Assembly (NCBI GenBank): GCA_964507035.1
Contig: CAZDOQ010000043.1
Span: 1 to 12,165 of the forward strand
DNA length: 12,165 nucleotides
Direction of reading: 5' to 3'
Source of the DNA: Pseudolachnospira sp964507035
Lineage (GTDB): Bacteria > Bacillota > Clostridia > Lachnospirales > Lachnospiraceae
Position 1 is the first letter of the stretch, and every line of letters begins with the position of its first letter. The notes below the pieces were generated by a model that was not told the origin of the DNA, made no database searches, and saw only the letters and a list, made by a program, of their open reading frames with translations. Below are positions 6,463 through 12,165 of the stretch, in pieces. The position numbers and the translations under genes are program-made.

Positions 6463-6491
6463 ATTTTATCACAAACCTATTCAACTTGCAA
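6463..6491 (-). promoter_or_regulatory. Sigma-A promoter for rplS, inside the end of trmD
   Basis: On the minus strand the -35 hexamer TTGCAA (6491-6486), a 17-nt spacer and the -10 hexamer TAAAAT (6468-6463) are present. A TG one base before the -10 box makes it an extended -10. The -35 box lies in the last codons of trmD. Transcription would start near 6456 and read the rplS leader. Confidence 0.75.
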
Positions 6492-7214
6492 GCCCTTTTT
6501 GGCCAAATATTCCCTGTCTTCCCCCGTCAGTTCCGCCTGCTCCAAAAGATCCCGACGCCACCGGAACGTCCGCTCCAGGGACTGTTCCCGCCGCCATTTT
6601 TCAATGTTGGCGTGATGACCGGATAGGAGTACCTCCGGCACCTGCATGCCCTCGTACACCTCCGGCCGGGTGTACTGGGGATACTCCAGGAGATGGTTCT
6701 GGAAGGATTCTTCCTCCGCCGAATCCTGATTGTGCAGAACGCCGGACACCATCCGGGAAACAGCGTCTATGAGCACCAGCGCCGGCAGTTCCCCGCCGGT
6801 GAGCACGTAATCACCAATAGACACGAAATCCGTGACGATCCGCTTCAGGACCCGCTCGTCCACCCCTTCATAGTGGCCGCAGAGCAGCACCAGGTCCTGT
6901 TCCTGGGCCAGTTCCTCCGCCATGGCCTGGGAAAAGACCCGGCCCTGGGGCGTCAGATAGATGACCCGGTGGCGGCCGGGAATCTTCTCCCTCACCGCCT
7001 GGTAGGCCCGCTCAATGGGACCAGGCTGCATCACCAGACCCGCGCCGCCGCCGTAGGGATAGTCGTCAATGCGGCCATGCTTATTCTCCGCATAGTCCCG
7101 GATGTTGGCGGTGGCCAGGGAGATATAGCCCTTTTCCATAGCCCGGCCCAGAATGCTGGTACGGCAGCTCATCTCGATCAGCTCTGGAAACAGCGTCAGC
7201 ACATGAAAATTCAT
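6477..7214 (-). CDS. trmD: tRNA (guanine-N1)-methyltransferase
   Basis: TrmD uses S-adenosylmethionine to methylate G37, next to the anticodon, which prevents +1 frameshifting. The 245-residue protein is of family length. The trefoil-knot SAM-binding parts are visible: YLTPQG at 86-91, LCGHYEGVDER at 111-121 and IGDYVLTGGELPA at 133-145. LLEYPQYTRP and LLSGHHANIEKWR are conserved substrate-side blocks. Arg154 in AVSRM matches the E. coli catalytic Arg. The position of E. coli Asp169 appears to be Glu169 (AEEESF), as I believe it is in some other Clostridia. The ATG at 7214 overlaps the rimM stop by 4 bp (ATGA), so translation is probably coupled. Its 3' end carries the promoter for rplS. Confidence 0.97.
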   Translation of the reverse strand: MNFHVLTLFPELIEMSCRTSILGRAMEKGYISLATANIRDYAENKHGRIDDYPYGGGAGLVMQPGPIERAYQAVREKIPGRHRVIYLTPQGRVFSQAMAEELAQEQDLVLLCGHYEGVDERVLKRIVTDFVSIGDYVLTGGELPALVLIDAVSRMVSGVLHNQDSAEEESFQNHLLEYPQYTRPEVYEGMQVPEVLLSGHHANIEKWRREQSLERTFRWRRDLLEQAELTGEDREYLAKKGLQVE

Positions 7215-7723
7215 AGGTCCTCCAGTCCCTCCATCAGATGCACCCGCAGGTATCCCTCCTCAGGCCGGATCTCCAGAATACACTCCTCTATGGCCGGGAG
7301 CAGCAGTTCCCGCTCCCCATTGTCCACCACATAGACATCATTGGCGCCGGTCTGGAGCACCTCCTTCAGGCGGCCCAGTTCCCGGTCTGCCTCATCCAAT
7401 ACCGGCAGTCCCAGCAGGTCCGCCACGTAAAACTCCCCCTCCTCCAGGGGGATGGCGTCCTCCCGGGCCACCAGCAGGTCGCTGCCCCGGTAGCGCTCAA
7501 TCTGGTTGATGTCGTCAAAGCCCTTGAATTTCAGGATGGCCATTCCCTTAAAAAACTTGACGCCTTCCACTTCCAGGGGGATCCGCTCCCCCTTCCGGGT
7601 TTCCATCAACAGTTTTTTCAGATTCCGGAAGCGGTTCACATCCTCGGTGGTGGGAAAGACCTTGATCTCCCCCCGAATGCCGTGGGTACTGGCAAACACG
7701 CCGGCGCGCAGGTATTCTTCCAT
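7211..7723 (-). CDS. rimM: 16S rRNA processing / 30S maturation factor RimM
   Basis: RimM binds S19 and helps mature the head of the 30S subunit. The 170-residue protein has the N-terminal RimM barrel, with STHGIRGEIKVFPTT at about 12-26, and a C-terminal PRC-barrel at about 96-168, with GEFYVADLLGLPV, GANDVYVV and LLPAI. The ATG at 7723 has AAGGAG upstream. The gene follows khpA after a 78-nt spacer that contains a strong stem-loop, and overlaps trmD by 4 bp. In B. subtilis a further gene, ylqD, lies between the khpA homologue and rimM; it is absent here. Confidence 0.96.
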   Translation of the reverse strand: MEEYLRAGVFASTHGIRGEIKVFPTTEDVNRFRNLKKLLMETRKGERIPLEVEGVKFFKGMAILKFKGFDDINQIERYRGSDLLVAREDAIPLEEGEFYVADLLGLPVLDEADRELGRLKEVLQTGANDVYVVDNGERELLLPAIEECILEIRPEEGYLRVHLMEGLEDL

Positions 7724-7744
7724 CTTGCTCTCCTTAATCCGGCA

Positions 7745-7782
7745 GGCGGGGAGACAATCCCTTCCGGGACTGCTTCCCCGCC
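7745..7782. repeat. Strong stem-loop in the khpA-rimM spacer
   Basis: The outer arms GGCGGGGA (7745-7752) and TCCCCGCC (7775-7782) are perfect 8-bp complements. A 4x4 internal loop separates them from an inner TCCC/GGGA stem with a TTCC loop. On the transcribed minus strand no T-run follows, so simple intrinsic termination is unlikely. It may protect or process the khpA end of the message, or shape rimM translation. The structure is visible; its role is inferred. Confidence 0.6.
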
Positions 7783-7801
7783 CGCTTTCCTGCTTTTTTG
7801 C

Positions 7802-8029
7802 TCACTGGATATCCAGTATTACCTTCTTTTCTTCCTTGGAAGCCGCCACCTTGACCACAGAACGGATTGCCTTGGCGATCCGGCCCTGTTTGCCAATGAT
7901 CTTTCCCATATCGGAAGGGGCGACCTTCAGTTCCAGAACGGTTTCCCGCTCCTTCTCTGTCTCCGTGACCTCCACCTGGTCCGGGTTGTCCACCAGGGCC
8001 TTGGCGATCACTTCCACCAATTCCTTCAT
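7802..8029 (-). CDS. khpA: KH-domain RNA-binding protein KhpA (YlqC)
   Basis: KhpA is a small single-KH-domain RNA-binding protein. In Firmicutes it pairs with KhpB (EloR/Jag) and affects cell elongation, division and RNA metabolism. The 75-residue protein matches the family length of about 75-80. The RNA-binding GxxG loop is GKQG at 46-49, within MGKIIGKQGRIAKAIR. CCAGGAGGTAGTC gives a strong ribosome binding site before the ATG at 8029. It lies 21 nt after rpsP, the standard position of ylqC. Confidence 0.95.
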   Translation of the reverse strand: MKELVEVIAKALVDNPDQVEVTETEKERETVLELKVAPSDMGKIIGKQGRIAKAIRSVVKVAASKEEKKVILDIQ

Positions 8030-8050
8030 GTCTGACTACCTCCTGGCGAA

Positions 8051-8296
8051 TTATTTCTCTACGCCGGCAATCTTCAGGAGCTTGGCAACGGTCTCGGTGG
8101 GCTTAGCGCCCTGGGACAGCCATTTCTTTGCCTTCTCCTCGTCGATCTTGATCACGCTGGGATTCTTCGTGGAATCATAGTAACCGATCTCCTCAATGAA
8201 ACGGCCGTCTCTGGGAGAGCGGGAGTCCGCCACGATCACTCTATAGAAAGGAGCCTTCTTCTGTCCCATTCTTCTCAATCGAATCTTTACTGCCAC
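8051..8296 (-). CDS. rpsP: 30S ribosomal protein S16
   Basis: S16 is an early-binding small-subunit protein needed for 30S assembly. The 81-residue protein is of normal length, begins with the hallmark MAVKIRLRRMGQKKAPFYR and continues with VADSRSPRDGRFIEEIGYYD. The start is GTG at 8296, preceded by AAGGAGGTG about 10 nt upstream; no ATG competes in this frame. It lies 30 nt after ffh and 21 nt before khpA, as in most Firmicutes. Confidence 0.98.
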   Translation of the reverse strand: MAVKIRLRRMGQKKAPFYRVIVADSRSPRDGRFIEEIGYYDSTKNPSVIKIDEEKAKKWLSQGAKPTETVAKLLKIAGVEK

Positions 8297-8326
8297 TGGT
8301 ATTTCACCTCCTTGATTGATCTTGTA

Positions 8327-9667
8327 TTAAAAGGGAAGGGAGAACCTTCCTCTTTTACCCTTTTTCCCCATGAGCCCGGACATCTGCTTCATCATCTTCC
8401 GGGACTGGTCAAACTGCTTCATCAGCCGGTTCACCTCGGAGATATCCACCCCGGCCCCCTTGGCAATCCGCCGCTTCCGGGACGGATTGATCAGATCCGG
8501 CTTAGAGCGCTCCTCCTTGGTCATGGACAGGATGATGGATTCCACCCGCTTGATGGCTTTCTCATCCGGCATCTCCACGCCCTTCAGCTTGTTTCCCATG
8601 CCTGGGAGCATTCCCATCAGATCCCCTAGGTTTCCCATCTTCCGAAGCTGGGCAAACTGATCCAGGAAATCGTTGAAGTCAAACTCCGCCTTCCGGAACT
8701 TCCGCTCCATCTCCTTGGCTTTGTCCGCATCCACCTGGGCTTCCGCTTTCTCAATGAGGGAGAGAATATCTCCCATACCCAGAATCCGGGAAGCCATCCG
8801 GTCCGGATAAAACTGCTCCAGATCCGAGAGTTTTTCTCCCATGCCCACGTAGAGAATAGGCTTTCCGGTGACGGCCCGAATGGAAAGGGCTGCGCCGCCC
8901 CGGGTGTCTCCGTCCAGCTTGGTGACGATGATCCCGTCAATCCCCGCCTTTTCATTGAAAGTGCTGGCCACATTCACCGCATCCTGACCGGTCATGGCGT
9001 CCACCACCAGGATGGTCTGCTTCACCGGCACCGTGTTCTTGATCTCCGTAAGTTCTCCCATCATCTGCTCGTCTATGTGGAGCCGTCCGGCGGTATCCAG
9101 GATCACCACGTTCTGGTCATTCTTCTTGGCGTGTTCCACCGCCGCCTTGGCAATGTTCACCGGCGAGTTGCCGTCTCCCATGGAAAATACTGGTACCCCC
9201 TGCTTTTCCCCGTTGACCCGCAGCTGTTCGATGGCCGCAGGCCGGTAGATGTCGCAGGCTACCAGCAAGGGCTTCCGGCCTTTTACCAGGAGTTTTCCGG
9301 CGATCTTGGCTGCTGTGGTGGTTTTACCAGCGCCCTGCAGGCCCGCCATCATGAGAATGGTGATCTCATTCTTGGGGTTTAGGGCTAACTCTGTGGTCTC
9401 TGAGCCCATGAGGCGCACCATCTCTTCGTTGACGATCTTGATGACCATCTGGCCCGGGGTCAGGCTGTTCATCACATCCGCCCCCACGGCCCGCTCCTCC
9501 ACGGACTTGACGAACTGTTTGACCACCTTGAAGTTGACATCCGCCTCCAGCAGCGCCATTTTCACTTCCTTTAACGCCGCCTTCACATCCTCCTCGGTGA
9601 GCCGTCCTTTGCCCCGGAGTTTTTTGAACACGTTCTGCAGTTTTTCGGATAAACTTTCAAAGGCCAT
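8327..9667 (-). CDS. ffh: Signal recognition particle protein Ffh
   Basis: Ffh is the SRP54 homologue: a GTPase that binds SRP RNA and signal sequences and delivers ribosomes to FtsY at the membrane. The 446-residue protein shows the N domain (about 1-90) and a G domain with GLQGAGKTT at 109-117, DTAGR at 191-195 and TKLDGDTRGG at 249-258. A methionine-rich M domain (about 300-440) contains MGMLPGMG, INPSRKRRIAKGAG and MMKQMSGLMGKKGK. The ATG at 9667 lies 3 nt after the ylxM stop, with GGAGAA upstream, so the two are cotranscribed and probably coupled. No SRP RNA gene (ffs) was recognised in the window. Confidence 0.98.
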   Translation of the reverse strand: MAFESLSEKLQNVFKKLRGKGRLTEEDVKAALKEVKMALLEADVNFKVVKQFVKSVEERAVGADVMNSLTPGQMVIKIVNEEMVRLMGSETTELALNPKNEITILMMAGLQGAGKTTTAAKIAGKLLVKGRKPLLVACDIYRPAAIEQLRVNGEKQGVPVFSMGDGNSPVNIAKAAVEHAKKNDQNVVILDTAGRLHIDEQMMGELTEIKNTVPVKQTILVVDAMTGQDAVNVASTFNEKAGIDGIIVTKLDGDTRGGAALSIRAVTGKPILYVGMGEKLSDLEQFYPDRMASRILGMGDILSLIEKAEAQVDADKAKEMERKFRKAEFDFNDFLDQFAQLRKMGNLGDLMGMLPGMGNKLKGVEMPDEKAIKRVESIILSMTKEERSKPDLINPSRKRRIAKGAGVDISEVNRLMKQFDQSRKMMKQMSGLMGKKGKRGRFSLPF

Positions 9668-9670
9668 GAA

Positions 9671-10012
9671 TCACAATTCTCCTATCTGCTGGGAAATTTG
9701 CTCAATCTGTTTCACGCAGGCCGCGTCCCGGGTGGCGTCAAACTCCTGGGCCAGCTTGTGGATCTCCTCCACCAGCCGCCGGGTTTCCTGGAACTTTCGC
9801 ACCAACCCCAGCTTTTCCTCATAGCCCCGGAGCGCCTTGTCGCACCGCCGAATCAGGTCGTGTACCCCCTGGCGGCTGATCTGCTCCTGCTCTGCCGCCT
9901 CGCTGAGGGACAGGTCGTCGAACACCACTTCTTGGTAGACGCGCTTCTGATGCTCCGTCAGAAGCTCACCGTAAAAATCAAACAGCAGCGCCTGCTCCAC
10001 AAACTTTTCCAT
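9671..10012 (-). CDS. ylxM: YlxM family SRP-associated helix-turn-helix protein (UPF0122)
   Basis: YlxM is a small protein encoded just before ffh in most Firmicutes. Work in streptococci links it to SRP function, where it binds Ffh and SRP RNA. The 113-residue product resembles a sigma-factor region-4 helix-turn-helix, with LSLSEAAEQEQISRQGVHDLIRR at about 34-56, followed by an acidic coiled-coil-like tail. The ATG at 10012 follows GGGAGGGG at good spacing and lies about 50 nt downstream of a near-consensus promoter. The same frame stays open further upstream towards the assembly gap, but those codons lie in the promoter and gap and are not coding. Confidence 0.94.
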   Translation of the reverse strand: MEKFVEQALLFDFYGELLTEHQKRVYQEVVFDDLSLSEAAEQEQISRQGVHDLIRRCDKALRGYEEKLGLVRKFQETRRLVEEIHKLAQEFDATRDAACVKQIEQISQQIGEL

Positions 10013-10061
10013 GGAACCCCTCCCAGCAAATGTTCCTGGTCCACTGCAAGTCACCTTCCGT

Positions 10062-10090
10062 ATCATACCCCATTCCCGCTCCTTTGTCAA
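10062..10090 (-). promoter_or_regulatory. Near-consensus sigma-A promoter of the ylxM-ffh block
   Basis: On the minus strand the -35 box is a perfect TTGACA (10090-10085). A 17-nt spacer separates it from a -10 box TATGAT (10067-10062). Transcription would start near 10055, giving an untranslated leader of about 43 nt before ylxM. The -35 box also forms one arm of an inverted repeat (10085-10106), which may be an operator. Confidence 0.88.
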
Positions 10091-10125
10091 GGTTTTTTTC
10101 TTGACAGAAGGCCTCGCCAAGTGAC
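10071..10125. repeat. 55-bp contig-end repeat, left copy
   Basis: These 55 bases abut the N gap on its left and are identical to the 55 bases that follow the gap at 10226-10280. They include the -35 box of the ylxM promoter and the inverted repeat around it. Identical ends of a k-mer-like length on both sides of a 100-N gap point to one sequence assembled twice. Confidence 0.9.
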
Positions 10126-10225
10126 NNNNNNNNNNNNNNNNNNNNNNNNNNNNNNNNNNNNNNNNNNNNNNNNNNNNNNNNNNNNNNNNNNNNNNNNNNN
10201 NNNNNNNNNNNNNNNNNNNNNNNNN
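10126..10225. other. Scaffold gap of 100 N
   Basis: Exactly 100 undetermined bases, a common placeholder for a gap of unknown length. Any reading frame crossing it, including the apparent upstream extension of ylxM, is meaningless. The identical 55-bp flanks suggest that little or no sequence is really missing. Confidence 0.99.
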
Positions 10226-10280
10226 CATTCCCGCTCCTTTGTCAAGGTTTTTTTCTTGACAGAAGGCCTCGCCAAGTGAC
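10226..10280. repeat. 55-bp contig-end repeat, right copy
   Basis: This is identical to 10071-10125. It carries a second TTGACA on the minus strand, but the matching -10 box would fall inside the gap. It is most likely the same locus as the left copy, represented twice by scaffolding. Confidence 0.9.
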
Positions 10281-10293
10281 CTCGCCAAGTGAC
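10268..10293. repeat. Tandem duplication of a 13-bp unit
   Basis: CTCGCCAAGTGAC occurs twice in direct succession (10268-10280 and 10281-10293). The second unit forms the outer arm of the hairpin at 10283-10340. The left contig end (10125) stops exactly at the end of one unit, so this small tandem repeat probably caused the assembly break. Confidence 0.85.
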
Positions 10294-10340
10294 TGAGCAG
10301 CGGAGGGAGTTTGCTCACGGAGCCGCTCAGACATTTGGCG
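10283..10340. repeat. 58-nt imperfect hairpin, REP-like palindromic element candidate
   Basis: CGCCAAGTG (10283-10291) pairs with CATTTGGCG (10332-10340) through eight Watson-Crick pairs and one G-U pair. The stem continues, after an A-A mismatch, with CTGA/TCAG and, past a 3-nt bulge, GCGG/CCGC. A 19-nt loop closes it. It lies 32 nt downstream of the small unknown gene on the minus strand, without a T-run directly after it. It could end that transcript or be a dispersed palindromic repeat. Confidence 0.65.
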
Positions 10341-10372
10341 GGCCAGGAATCATGCGCACGCAGAGCGATAGC

Positions 10373-10657
10373 CTACAGCCTGGCCTGGTCCCAGATCTCT
10401 CGGTGCGCCTCATACTCCTGATTCAGCCAAACGGCCGCCTGCCTGATTCCTTCCTGTGAAAAGGGGAACCGCTGTTCCGTCTTGGACTCCTCCTCCGCCA
10501 GGTCAAAGCAGCGGGGCTGCGGCCAGATCACCACGCTGAGGCAAGGGCCCTCCTCTCCCACCTGCTTCCGGAGCCGGTAGCGCATGCCCCGGTAGCTTCC
10601 GTTTAAATTTTGCTTTTCCAGATATCCGGTGGACATCAAGGTTTTTTCTTCAATCAT
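10373..10657 (-). CDS. Small protein of unknown function, 94 residues
   Basis: I do not recognise a named family. The 94-residue product begins MIEEKTLMSTGYLEK. It has a central GMRYRLRK and VVIWPQPRCFD and an acidic stretch AEEESKTEQRF, and ends in a helical-looking segment with WLNQEYEAHREIW. There is no signal peptide or membrane segment, so it is probably cytosolic. The ATG at 10657 has a strong AGGAGGAGACC upstream. The frame extends in codons as far as 10705, but that part lies in the untranslated leader. An extended -10 promoter lies at 10713-10721. It is divergent from glgA and upstream of the ylxM promoter. Normal composition and good expression signals support a real gene; the function is open. 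Confidence 0.8.
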   Translation of the reverse strand: MIEEKTLMSTGYLEKQNLNGSYRGMRYRLRKQVGEEGPCLSVVIWPQPRCFDLAEEESKTEQRFPFSQEGIRQAAVWLNQEYEAHREIWDQARL

Positions 10658-10712
10658 CTTCGGTCTCCTCCTGGCGCCTGCTTTGTTCCAGCTGTGTTTT
10701 TCCACGAAAAAT

Positions 10713-10721
10713 AGTATACCA
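10713..10721 (-). promoter_or_regulatory. Extended -10 promoter of the small unknown gene
   Basis: On the minus strand TGGTATACT reads as a TG-N extended -10 with hexamer TATACT. No good -35 box lies 17 nt upstream, which is acceptable for an extended -10 promoter. It faces away from the glgA promoter about 20 nt to the right. Confidence 0.6.
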
Positions 10722-10736
10722 TAATGGGAAAGAGTA

Positions 10737-10745
10737 TGCTAGAAT
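10737..10745 (+). promoter_or_regulatory. Extended -10 promoter of glgA
   Basis: TGCTAGAAT reads as a TG-N extended -10 with hexamer TAGAAT. The -35 position is poor. Transcription would start near 10752, giving an untranslated leader of about 108 nt before glgA. Together with the leftward promoter it forms a compact divergent pair. Confidence 0.5.
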
Positions 10746-10753
10746 AAAAGCGT

Positions 10754-10793
10754 CTTCCATTGTCTCCGGCAACTGGGAGAAATAGAAGTTTTT
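10754..10793 (+). terminator. Imperfect hairpin with T-run in the glgA leader, possible attenuator
   Basis: CTTC (10754-10757) can pair with GAAG (10785-10788). Inside it TCTCC (10763-10767) pairs with GGAGA (10776-10780) around an 8-nt loop, and TTTTT follows at 10789-10793. This layout resembles a weak terminator between the glgA promoter and gene. The stem is short and interrupted, so this is only a candidate. Confidence 0.3.
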
Positions 10794-10859
10794 CTTTGAA
10801 CACTTGAACATAAGACCAGATCGCTTCAGCATCCGACTGCGTTGACAAGGAGAATGACT

Positions 10860-12165
10860 ATGAAAAGAATCTTATTTGCAGCCTCCGAGTGTGTCCCTTT
10901 TATTAAAACCGGCGGCCTGGCCGACGTGGCCGGATCCCTGCCCCGGTATTTTGATCCGGAACGCTATGATGTGCGAGTGGTCCTGCCCAAATATCTCTGT
11001 ATCCCGGAGACCTGCCGGAACCAAATGGAATATGTGACCCATTTTTATATGTACTATAACGGAAGAAACCGCTATGTGGGAATCATGAAGCTGGAGTACC
11101 GGGGAATTCTGTTCTATTTTGTTGACAATGAAGAATATTTTTCCGGCCCTACCCCCTACTCGGACCCTTTGTACGACCTGGAGAAGTTCGGCTTTTTCTC
11201 CAAGGCGGTGCTGGCCATTCTCCCCTCTGCGGGTTTTCAGCCGGACATCATCCACTGCCATGACTGGCACACAGGCCTGATCCCAGTCTATCTGCGCAAT
11301 GAGTTTTCCGCAGATCCCTTCTACACTTCCATGAAAACCATTATGACCATCCACAACCTGCGGTTCCAGGGAACCTGGAACATCCAGGATGTGAAACGGA
11401 TCACCGGCCTGCCGGACTACCTGTTCACGCCGGACAAACTGGAAGCTTACGGAGACGCCAATTTCCTGAAGGGTGGAATTGTCTACGCGGATTACGTGAC
11501 CACCGTCAGCGAAACCTATGTGGAGGAGGTCAAAACCCCATTCTACGGGGAAAAACTGGATAAGCTGCTGTGGGCCCGTTCCAACCGCTTCTGCGGGATT
11601 GTCAACGGCATTGACTACCAGGAATTTGATCCGGAAAAGGATCCGGCCATTCCCTACCACTACAATGGGAAGTCCTTCCGCCGGGAAAAAATAAAAGACA
11701 AAGCGGAACTCCAGAAAGAACTGGGGCTGGAAGCCAACCCGAAAACCATGCTCATTGGCATTGTCTCCCGGATGACCGACCAGAAAGGGTTTGATTTGAT
11801 CGAGCGGGTGCTGGGGGAAATGCTCTCCGGCGACGCGGTACAATTTGCGGTGCTGGGCACCGGCGAGCGCCACTATGAAGATATGTTCCGGGGCTTTGCC
11901 GCCGCCTATCCGGGCAGGCTTTCCGCCAACATCTGCTACTCGGAAGCCCTCTCCCGCCGGATCTACGCCGGATGCGACGCCTTCCTGATGCCTTCCCTCT
12001 TTGAGCCCTGCGGTCTCAGCCAGCTGATCTCCCTGCGGTACGGAGCCCTGCCCATTGTCCGGGAGACCGGCGGCCTCAGGGACACGGTGGCGCCCTACAA
12101 TGAGTTTACTAACACCGGCACCGGCTTTTCCTTCTCCAATTACAACGCCCATGAGATGATGGCCA
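10860..12165 (+). CDS. glgA: Glycogen synthase (ADP-glucose type), truncated by the window edge
   Basis: GlgA transfers glucose from ADP-glucose to the non-reducing end of growing alpha-1,4-glucan chains. It is a GT-B enzyme of family GT5. 435 codons are present without a stop; the usual length is about 475-490, so only the last part is missing. The N-terminal domain shows the ADP-glucose loop KTGGLADV at 16-23 and HDWH at 134-137. The C-terminal domain shows SRMTDQKG at 303-310, with Arg304 and Lys309 matching E. coli active-site residues, and FEPCGLSQL at 381-389 with Glu382, followed by RETGGLRDTV. The ATG at 10860 has AAGGAG 7 nt upstream; an in-frame ATG at 10854 is too close to that site. 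Neighbouring glgB or glgC genes, if any, lie outside the window. Confidence 0.96.
   Translation, partial: MKRILFAASECVPFIKTGGLADVAGSLPRYFDPERYDVRVVLPKYLCIPETCRNQMEYVTHFYMYYNGRNRYVGIMKLEYRGILFYFVDNEEYFSGPTPYSDPLYDLEKFGFFSKAVLAILPSAGFQPDIIHCHDWHTGLIPVYLRNEFSADPFYTSMKTIMTIHNLRFQGTWNIQDVKRITGLPDYLFTPDKLEAYGDANFLKGGIVYADYVTTVSETYVEEVKTPFYGEKLDKLLWARSNRFCGIVNGIDYQEFDPEKDPAIPYHYNGKSFRREKIKDKAELQKELGLEANPKTMLIGIVSRMTDQKGFDLIERVLGEMLSGDAVQFAVLGTGERHYEDMFRGFAAAYPGRLSANICYSEALSRRIYAGCDAFLMPSLFEPCGLSQLISLRYGALPIVRETGGLRDTVAPYNEFTNTGTGFSFSNYNAHEMMA

Noticed and set aside
10226..10280. A second ylxM-type promoter in the right 55-bp copy
   Set aside because: Only the -35 box is present; the -10 box would fall in the gap. 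The copy is most simply the same promoter assembled twice.
10013..10318. Upstream extension of ylxM through the N gap
   Set aside because: The extension crosses the ylxM promoter, undetermined bases and a duplicated contig end. The ATG at 10012 with its strong ribosome binding site is the real start.
10283..10340. An SRP RNA gene (ffs) next to ylxM-ffh
   Set aside because: The hairpin lacks the conserved SRP domain IV asymmetric loop and GGAA-type tetraloop sequence, so it is not an SRP RNA.
10650..10848. Two 60-64 codon minus-strand frames upstream of the small unknown gene
   Set aside because: They lie across the divergent promoter region and the glgA leader, in AT-rich noncoding DNA, with no ribosome binding site.
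10872..12152. A 426-codon minus-strand frame opposite glgA
   Set aside because: It is a shadow of glgA, whose plus-strand frame carries all glycogen synthase motifs and simply runs off the window end.
1..12165. CRISPR array, toxin-antitoxin pair, phage or defence system
   Set aside because: No regularly spaced repeats or motifs of such systems were seen. The recognised complete genes are housekeeping or metabolic; the only unassigned ones are the 94-residue protein and the left-edge fragment.

Overview
The window looks like the chromosome of a fairly GC-rich member of the class Clostridia (Firmicutes/Bacillota), plausibly from the Oscillospirales. The evidence is the ylxM-ffh-rpsP-khpA-rimM-trmD-rplS-rbgA-rnhB gene order, strong AGGAGG-type ribosome binding sites, several GTG starts and high-GC coding sequence. 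A 100-N gap flanked by two identical 55-bp ends marks it as a draft scaffold, possibly a metagenome-assembled genome. The genus cannot be named from this sequence.

Layout. Positions 1-346 are AT-rich and unlike the rest. They hold the beginning of a small leftward ORF that runs off the edge, several inverted repeats and the 5' region of the first full gene; this looks like the edge of an acquired element. Positions 347-1972 (+) encode an ALDH4A1-type 1-pyrroline-5-carboxylate dehydrogenase, closed by a terminator that probably works in both directions. Positions 2075-10012 (-) are one long block of translation, RNA-processing and protein-export genes. Read in transcription order they are ylxM, ffh, rpsP, khpA, rimM, trmD, rplS, lepB (copy 2), rbgA, lepB (copy 1), rnhB, yraN and pgeF. 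A near-consensus sigma-A promoter drives ylxM. A second promoter inside the end of trmD gives rplS its own leader, probably an L19 autoregulatory leader. Four junctions overlap by 4 bp (ATGA or GTGA), implying translational coupling.

Positions 10013-10372 hold the ylxM promoter, the assembly gap, a 13-bp tandem duplication and a 58-nt hairpin. A 94-codon gene of unknown function (10373-10657, -) and glgA (10860 to the right edge, +, truncated) diverge from back-to-back extended -10 promoters.

How the genes work together. Ffh with its partner YlxM targets nascent membrane and secreted proteins to the membrane, and the two type I signal peptidases cut signal peptides there. S16, L19, RimM, RbgA, TrmD and KhpA serve ribosome assembly, tRNA methylation and RNA binding. 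RNase HII and YraN act on nucleic acids, and PgeF is a peptidoglycan-editing/purine-nucleoside enzyme. I found no CRISPR array, toxin-antitoxin pair, defence system or clearly new system. The points most worth checking are regulatory structures, the repeat-associated assembly gap, the paired signal peptidases and the AT-rich left edge.
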